A program made the position numbers and the translations under genes. Below the pieces are notes generated by a model. The model was not told where the DNA came from and made no database searches. It was given only the letters and a program-made list of their open reading frames with translations. Shown here piece by piece: positions 52,392 through 55,976 of a stretch of DNA of 55,976 nucleotides. The first letter of the stretch is position 1. Every line of letters starts with the position of its first letter. Source of the DNA: Lachnospiraceae bacterium (GTDB lineage: Bacteria > Bacillota > Clostridia > Lachnospirales > Lachnospiraceae); assembly GCA_023663945.1 (NCBI GenBank), contig JAMPGL010000001.1:29501-85476 (forward strand), given 5' to 3'.

Positions 52392-53849
52392 TTAGCTGGT
52401 TTTAAGCATGCCGCCTGACTCATTACCCGCCGGAATCAATATCACCGGAAATTCCTTTTCTTCCAATCTCGACACGTGAATCCAAAATACGCGGTAGGTC
52501 AAAACATCATACCAGCGCCGTTCCGCCCATATTTCAGCCTTGCTCCAGATTTCTCCAACCTTTTGATAGTCTTCTCCGTCAAAGCAGTATATCTCACACC
52601 CCTCTTCAAATCCCATCTCTTTAGTATCAATCCAGAGCAGGACGCTGTCTGCATCTCCATCCGTGCGGACTGCAAATGAAGCAGTTTTCTTAGGCAGCTC
52701 GATTCTTTTCTCACCAACCCAAATCTGATTGGTAAAGGGCAGCGACAGATGAACCATCTCGTAACTGTCTCCGCTGTCAATTATTTCTTCTGCGCTTCCC
52801 TGCCCTTGCAGCGCCTTCTTAATCTCAAACTCCCCGCCCAGCACCAGCACTCCCGGTTCCAAGGTCTGTGTATAAGGAAGCACATATGACAAAATCTCCT
52901 CATCCGCACGCATCAGAAATTTTGCAAGCTCATTTAAATTTGCCTCCGCCAGAAGCAAATCCGACTCCGTCATATTCTCCAAATTAATTTCACTGAACCA
53001 CTGCTTTTTCACCTCATCGCTTGGTATATATGGTACTTCCGGCAAAACCTGTGTTTCCTGCGCCTGTTTTGATTTTCCTTCTCTCCACTCCTTCACCTTA
53101 TAGATGGCAAACGAGCTCAATTCCAACAGAATCAAAGTTCCAAAAATTGCAATTGCCCTTGCCTGCTTTCTCTTTGTCTTATATCTGTCATACGCGGCTT
53201 CAATCCTTATTGAGGTAAACCGGGTCAGCTCAATAAGAGCAATCTTTTTTGCGGCAGTGCCATTACTTTTCCGATATAGGATAATCCTTTCCAATTGCTC
53301 CTTCATCAGTTGATAAAGCTTCTTATCGATTGCCCTCCGCTCCAGAATCTTGCTCCAGCTGGATAAAAAGTCATCCTGCCAGATTACCTGCTGGTACTCA
53401 TCCTTAAAAAACAATTCCTTGAAGCTCTCATACCTAAGCTTCCACCGCCGTCCAATCTGTTCCAGCTCCCCGACTGCCCTTTCCAGCACCTTCCTCTCCT
53501 GTTCAAGTTTTTCCGCCTTTGACTCAGCCGACAGCTCTTCCAGACTGTCAAACAGCTCGTTTAACTCTGCCGCCTCTGCTTCCTCTGCTGTCTCTACTGC
53601 CTCTGCCGCCTCTTCCACCTGTTCCGGAGCCTGCACGGAATCGGTCGGAACCGGTATTTCCGAAATGACCACCGTTTTCCGGCTTTGCCCTTTCGCCCAT
53701 GAAAGCGCACTTTGATATGCCTTATGAATTTCCTGCCACTTTTGAATGTCCTCTTCCGGATGATATTTTTTGACCAACGCCGCATAAGCTTTTTTAATTG
53801 CCTTTGTGTCCTGAGTCGGTTCGATTCCTAAAATTTTGAACGCATTCAT
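52392..53849 (-). CDS. Membrane-anchored J-domain protein with HPE in place of HPD
   Basis: This 485-residue protein has an N-terminal J-domain (residues 1-50: FKILGIEPTQDTKAIKKAY, then KKYHPEEDIQKWQEIHKAY). The invariant HPD that triggers Hsp70 ATPase is HPE here (residues 30-32). A Glu-rich coiled-coil-like segment (about 75-125), a single membrane helix (231-250, AIAIFGTLILLELSSFAIY) and an extracytoplasmic or lumenal C-terminal beta-rich domain follow. It overlaps the Hsp70 gene by 4 bp and so is its likely partner. Its client is not known. Confidence 0.82.
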   Translation of the reverse strand: MNAFKILGIEPTQDTKAIKKAYAALVKKYHPEEDIQKWQEIHKAYQSALSWAKGQSRKTVVISEIPVPTDSVQAPEQVEEAAEAVETAEEAEAAELNELFDSLEELSAESKAEKLEQERKVLERAVGELEQIGRRWKLRYESFKELFFKDEYQQVIWQDDFLSSWSKILERRAIDKKLYQLMKEQLERIILYRKSNGTAAKKIALIELTRFTSIRIEAAYDRYKTKRKQARAIAIFGTLILLELSSFAIYKVKEWREGKSKQAQETQVLPEVPYIPSDEVKKQWFSEINLENMTESDLLLAEANLNELAKFLMRADEEILSYVLPYTQTLEPGVLVLGGEFEIKKALQGQGSAEEIIDSGDSYEMVHLSLPFTNQIWVGEKRIELPKKTASFAVRTDGDADSVLLWIDTKEMGFEEGCEIYCFDGEDYQKVGEIWSKAEIWAERRWYDVLTYRVFWIHVSRLEEKEFPVILIPAGNESGGMLKTS

Positions 53850-55657
53850 TTTTCCGTCCTGTCCTCTTCATCCCACTGCTTAAACAGGTTGTCAATCTCC
53901 TTATTCTCCTCATCCTGCTCGTCATACCAGCTTCCATCCGCTGCGCCTGCCTCGTCCCAGTCCACATACCTGTCGGTAAGCCTTTCCACAAACGCCAGAT
54001 AAACGGTCAGATATTTGCGTACCTTGGGTATCTGATATGGATCATTGTGCATAATATAATGAAAATACTGCATTTTCTTTGAAAGTTCTTCTCTATATTC
54101 CCCTCCGCTCTGCATAAAGAGGCGTTCTCCCCATGCAAGCACATATTTATTTTCTTCCTGCTCCGCCGGATTAATCTTTAGCTTCTGATACTCATTAAGC
54201 TTCTCCTCCACCTGCTTTGCCGTCATTCCCAGCTCCTCGTTTACAATCACCAATTGACGATTTACATTAATCTGCGGAACGGAAACATTTACCTCCAACA
54301 CCCCATTAATGTCGTAAGTAAAACGGACATTACATCGAATCCTGCCCTTAGGTCTTGGCGGGATGCGGATGTTTAATTCCCCCAGCTTAATGTTTTCATC
54401 CACATACATGGACTCTCCCTGATAAATTCCAAATCGAATCATAGTCTGGTTATCTTCCACCGTCACATAAGTTTCCTCCCTGCTGGTGGGAAGCGAACTA
54501 TTTCTGGGAATGATAAAGGACATTAATTTCCTGTCCGGCTCATTCTCATTATGAATCCCTGTCCCTAATGAAAAAGGACATACATCGGTCAATACCAGAT
54601 CGCTGATCTCCTCATTCCGTTCTTTAATGCCTGCGCAAATGCCTGCCCCTAACGCAATCATGTAATCCGGATGCAGCGTCTCAATATCTGCCCGATTTAA
54701 TAAATGCTTCAAATACTGCTGCACCACCGGCATTTTGCAGGAACCGCCCACCAAAACAATCTGGTCAATCTCCGCCGAAGCCACCTTTCCATCCATCAGC
54801 ACACGCTTAACCGGTTTGCTCATCCTTTCAAATAATTCCGCGCCGATGACAACTATGTCTTTTCTGCTGATTTCAAGTTTTTGACTAATCTGGTCACAGT
54901 TTACCACCATTTGCGCCGTTTTATTTTCCGTCAACTCTCTCTTGCACTTCTCCGCACAGCTTCGAATCAACGCCCTTGTTCCCCGCTCTAGCTTCTCCGG
55001 ATCCAGACCGCATTTTTTGATAAAATAAGTTCCCACTGCATCATCAAAATCCTGCCCGCCTAACTGATTGTCTCCGCTTACCGCCGTAATCTCAATCACA
55101 TTGTCAAAGCATTCCACCAAAGACACATCCAGCGTGCCTCCGCCAAAATCAAATACCATGACCACAGCATCCTCTTCCTGTCTTAAATTCTGACAGGCAA
55201 GTGCTGCCGCCGAGGGCTCATTAATGATACGCTCCACCTTAAAGCCTGCCAGTATCCCCGCACGCTTGGTGGCATTCCGCGCCATATCATTAAAATACGC
55301 GGGCACACTGATAACTGCCTCCTCCACCGGCTCTCCCAAAAAGCTTTCTGCATCCTCCTTCAGCTTTTTAAGCACCAGGGCAGACAATTCTTCCGGCTGA
55401 TAGGTTCTTTTTCCCAGAGTATACTTCCGGGAAGTTCCCATAAACCGCTTGAAAAGGCTTGCAGTCTGCTCCGGGTGCGAAGAAAGCCTCTCCTTCGCCG
55501 TCTTTCCTACATAAATCGTTCCGTCCTCATCTACACTGACCACGCTTGGCGTCAGATACTCTCCAAATGCATTGGGAATCAAACGGCTTTCACCATCTTT
55601 CCAATATGCCGCCAGCGAGTTAGTCGTTCCAAGATCAATTCCAATTATTCTGCTCAT
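53846..55657 (-). CDS. Hsp70-family chaperone (HscC-like, not DnaK)
   Basis: This 603-residue Hsp70 has an ATPase domain with the phosphate loops IGIDLGTTNSLAAYW and VMVFDFGGGTLDVSLVE, then IVLVGGSCKMPVVQQYL. A substrate-binding beta-domain follows (NQTMIRFGIYQGESM, LGELNIRIPPRPKG, FTYDINGVLEVNVS). A variable helical lid and an acidic tail complete it. The DnaK C-terminal EEVD-like motif is missing. Coupled to a membrane J-protein, it resembles specialised HscC/DjlC-type pairs. Confidence 0.92.
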   Translation of the reverse strand: MSRIIGIDLGTTNSLAAYWKDGESRLIPNAFGEYLTPSVVSVDEDGTIYVGKTAKERLSSHPEQTASLFKRFMGTSRKYTLGKRTYQPEELSALVLKKLKEDAESFLGEPVEEAVISVPAYFNDMARNATKRAGILAGFKVERIINEPSAAALACQNLRQEEDAVVMVFDFGGGTLDVSLVECFDNVIEITAVSGDNQLGGQDFDDAVGTYFIKKCGLDPEKLERGTRALIRSCAEKCKRELTENKTAQMVVNCDQISQKLEISRKDIVVIGAELFERMSKPVKRVLMDGKVASAEIDQIVLVGGSCKMPVVQQYLKHLLNRADIETLHPDYMIALGAGICAGIKERNEEISDLVLTDVCPFSLGTGIHNENEPDRKLMSFIIPRNSSLPTSREETYVTVEDNQTMIRFGIYQGESMYVDENIKLGELNIRIPPRPKGRIRCNVRFTYDINGVLEVNVSVPQINVNRQLVIVNEELGMTAKQVEEKLNEYQKLKINPAEQEENKYVLAWGERLFMQSGGEYREELSKKMQYFHYIMHNDPYQIPKVRKYLTVYLAFVERLTDRYVDWDEAGAADGSWYDEQDEENKEIDNLFKQWDEEDRTEK

Positions 55658-55686
55658 ATTCTTTCCGCCTCAAGTTTGATAAGGTT

Positions 55687-55715
55687 ATCATACCTTTTCG
55701 GGGACAGGTTTACAA
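55687..55715 (-). promoter_or_regulatory. Promoter of the Hsp70/J-protein operon
   Basis: On the minus strand TTGTAA (55710-55715) and TATGAT (55687-55692) are 17 bp apart. No CIRCE element is visible. Confidence 0.55.
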
Positions 55716-55756
55716 GTCTAATCAGGTATATTCTTGGCAGAGCTGTGAAATACCCC

Positions 55757-55773
55757 TTGACTAATTTAGTCAA
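55757..55773. repeat. Palindrome TTGACTAATTTAGTCAA
   Basis: This 17-bp inverted repeat lies 3 bp after the Rpn-like stop codon and about 42 bp upstream of the Hsp70 promoter. It could be an operator or a weak terminator. Confidence 0.4.
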
Positions 55774-55776
55774 ATA

Positions 55777-55976
55777 TCAAAGTGCAAATTCCTGATACAA
55801 AGAGTTTCGATAGGATTCATCTGACACAGCCTTGCTCAAATCGTCCAGCCTGCAAGACGCTAATAATATTGATGTCAGGCTGGCAAATCGCGCTTCACCC
55901 TTTTTGATGCCCCTTTTTTCACCTCTTCGCTCGCCCTCCCTTATTCCGGCATTCCTCTCATCGGCAATCCAATCCT
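55777..55976 (-). CDS. C-terminal end of an Rpn-family/PD-(D/E)XK-like protein, cut by the window edge
   Basis: Reading the minus strand from the edge gives 65 residues without a stop: DWIADERNAGIREGERRGEK, a Gly/Arg/Lys/Glu-rich repeat region, then SLTSILLASCRLDDLSKAVS, ending YQEFAL before a TGA at 55777-55779. A charged repeat followed by a short helical tail is the usual C-terminus of Rpn-like nuclease/transposase-related proteins. The 5' end is outside the window. Confidence 0.6.
   Translation of the reverse strand, partial: DWIADERNAGIREGERRGEKRGIKKGEARFASLTSILLASCRLDDLSKAVSDESYRNSLYQEFAL

Noticed and set aside
55658-55776. CIRCE element for HrcA control of the Hsp70 operon
   Set aside because: No TTAGCACTC-N9-GAGTGCTAA match is present; the only palindrome is a short TTGACTAATTTAGTCAA.

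Overview
The window looks like a chromosomal segment of an anaerobic, low-to-moderate GC Firmicute, most likely a gut Lachnospiraceae-type Clostridium. The reasons are strong AGGAGG-type ribosome binding sites, consensus sigma-A promoters, rubrerythrin, a pyrophosphate-type phosphofructokinase, sugar ABC transporters without their own ATPase, and a cytosolic cellobiose phosphorylase. No species can be named from the sequence alone. Almost all genes lie on the minus strand. There is no transposase, phage gene or CRISPR array.

Layout from left to right. 1-9.7 kb: a frameshifted remnant, rarA, an AAA-ATPase-like/PD-(D/E)XK protein, and the glutamate synthase pair gltB-gltD. 9.7-13.4 kb: an operon of rubrerythrin, an S1-domain protein, a HAD phosphatase and a CPBP protease, with a flavin reductase beside it. 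13.4-19.7 kb: glycogen phosphorylase with a LacI regulator and a palindromic operator, an orphan CheX-like/CheY pair, and PPi-type phosphofructokinase. 19.7-25 kb: two MATE exporters, a PD-(D/E)XK protein, tRNA-Leu, and a CaCA antiporter preceded by what I read as a complete yybP-ykoY (Mn2+) riboswitch with promoter and terminator. 25.2-25.8 kb: six tRNA genes (Pro, Gly, Arg, His, Gln, Lys) behind a perfect consensus promoter. 25.9-32 kb: YfcE-type phosphodiesterase, rdgB, an amidase-fold protein that has lost its catalytic residues, an RlmL-type methyltransferase, two small proteins, a palindromic repeat element, a candidate small RNA, and an SGNH-hydrolase operon.

32-43.1 kb is a sugar-uptake locus: two ABC importers, a LacI regulator and cellobiose phosphorylase. 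A shared operator (AACTTAAACGTTTTC) occurs twice upstream of the regulator and once just downstream of the cellobiose phosphorylase promoter. This suggests repression of beta-glucoside import and phosphorolysis by the local LacI protein. 43.1-50.1 kb holds a potassium channel, cardiolipin synthase, pyridoxamine kinase, an MscL with an added zinc ribbon, a lipoprotein gene broken by an in-frame TGA behind an array of six 11-bp repeats, tRNA-Arg, and a UPF0175/DUF3368 toxin-antitoxin pair. 50.2-55.98 kb: GH42 beta-galactosidase, a membrane-anchored J-protein with HPE in place of HPD, an Hsp70 of non-DnaK type, and the 3' end of an Rpn-like gene cut by the window edge.

Metabolically, cellobiose phosphorylase, glycogen phosphorylase, GH42 and PPi-phosphofructokinase suggest energy-saving phosphorolytic sugar use. 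The strongest regulatory signals are the Mn2+ riboswitch, the LacI operator set, the 11-bp repeat array and the orphan small RNA.
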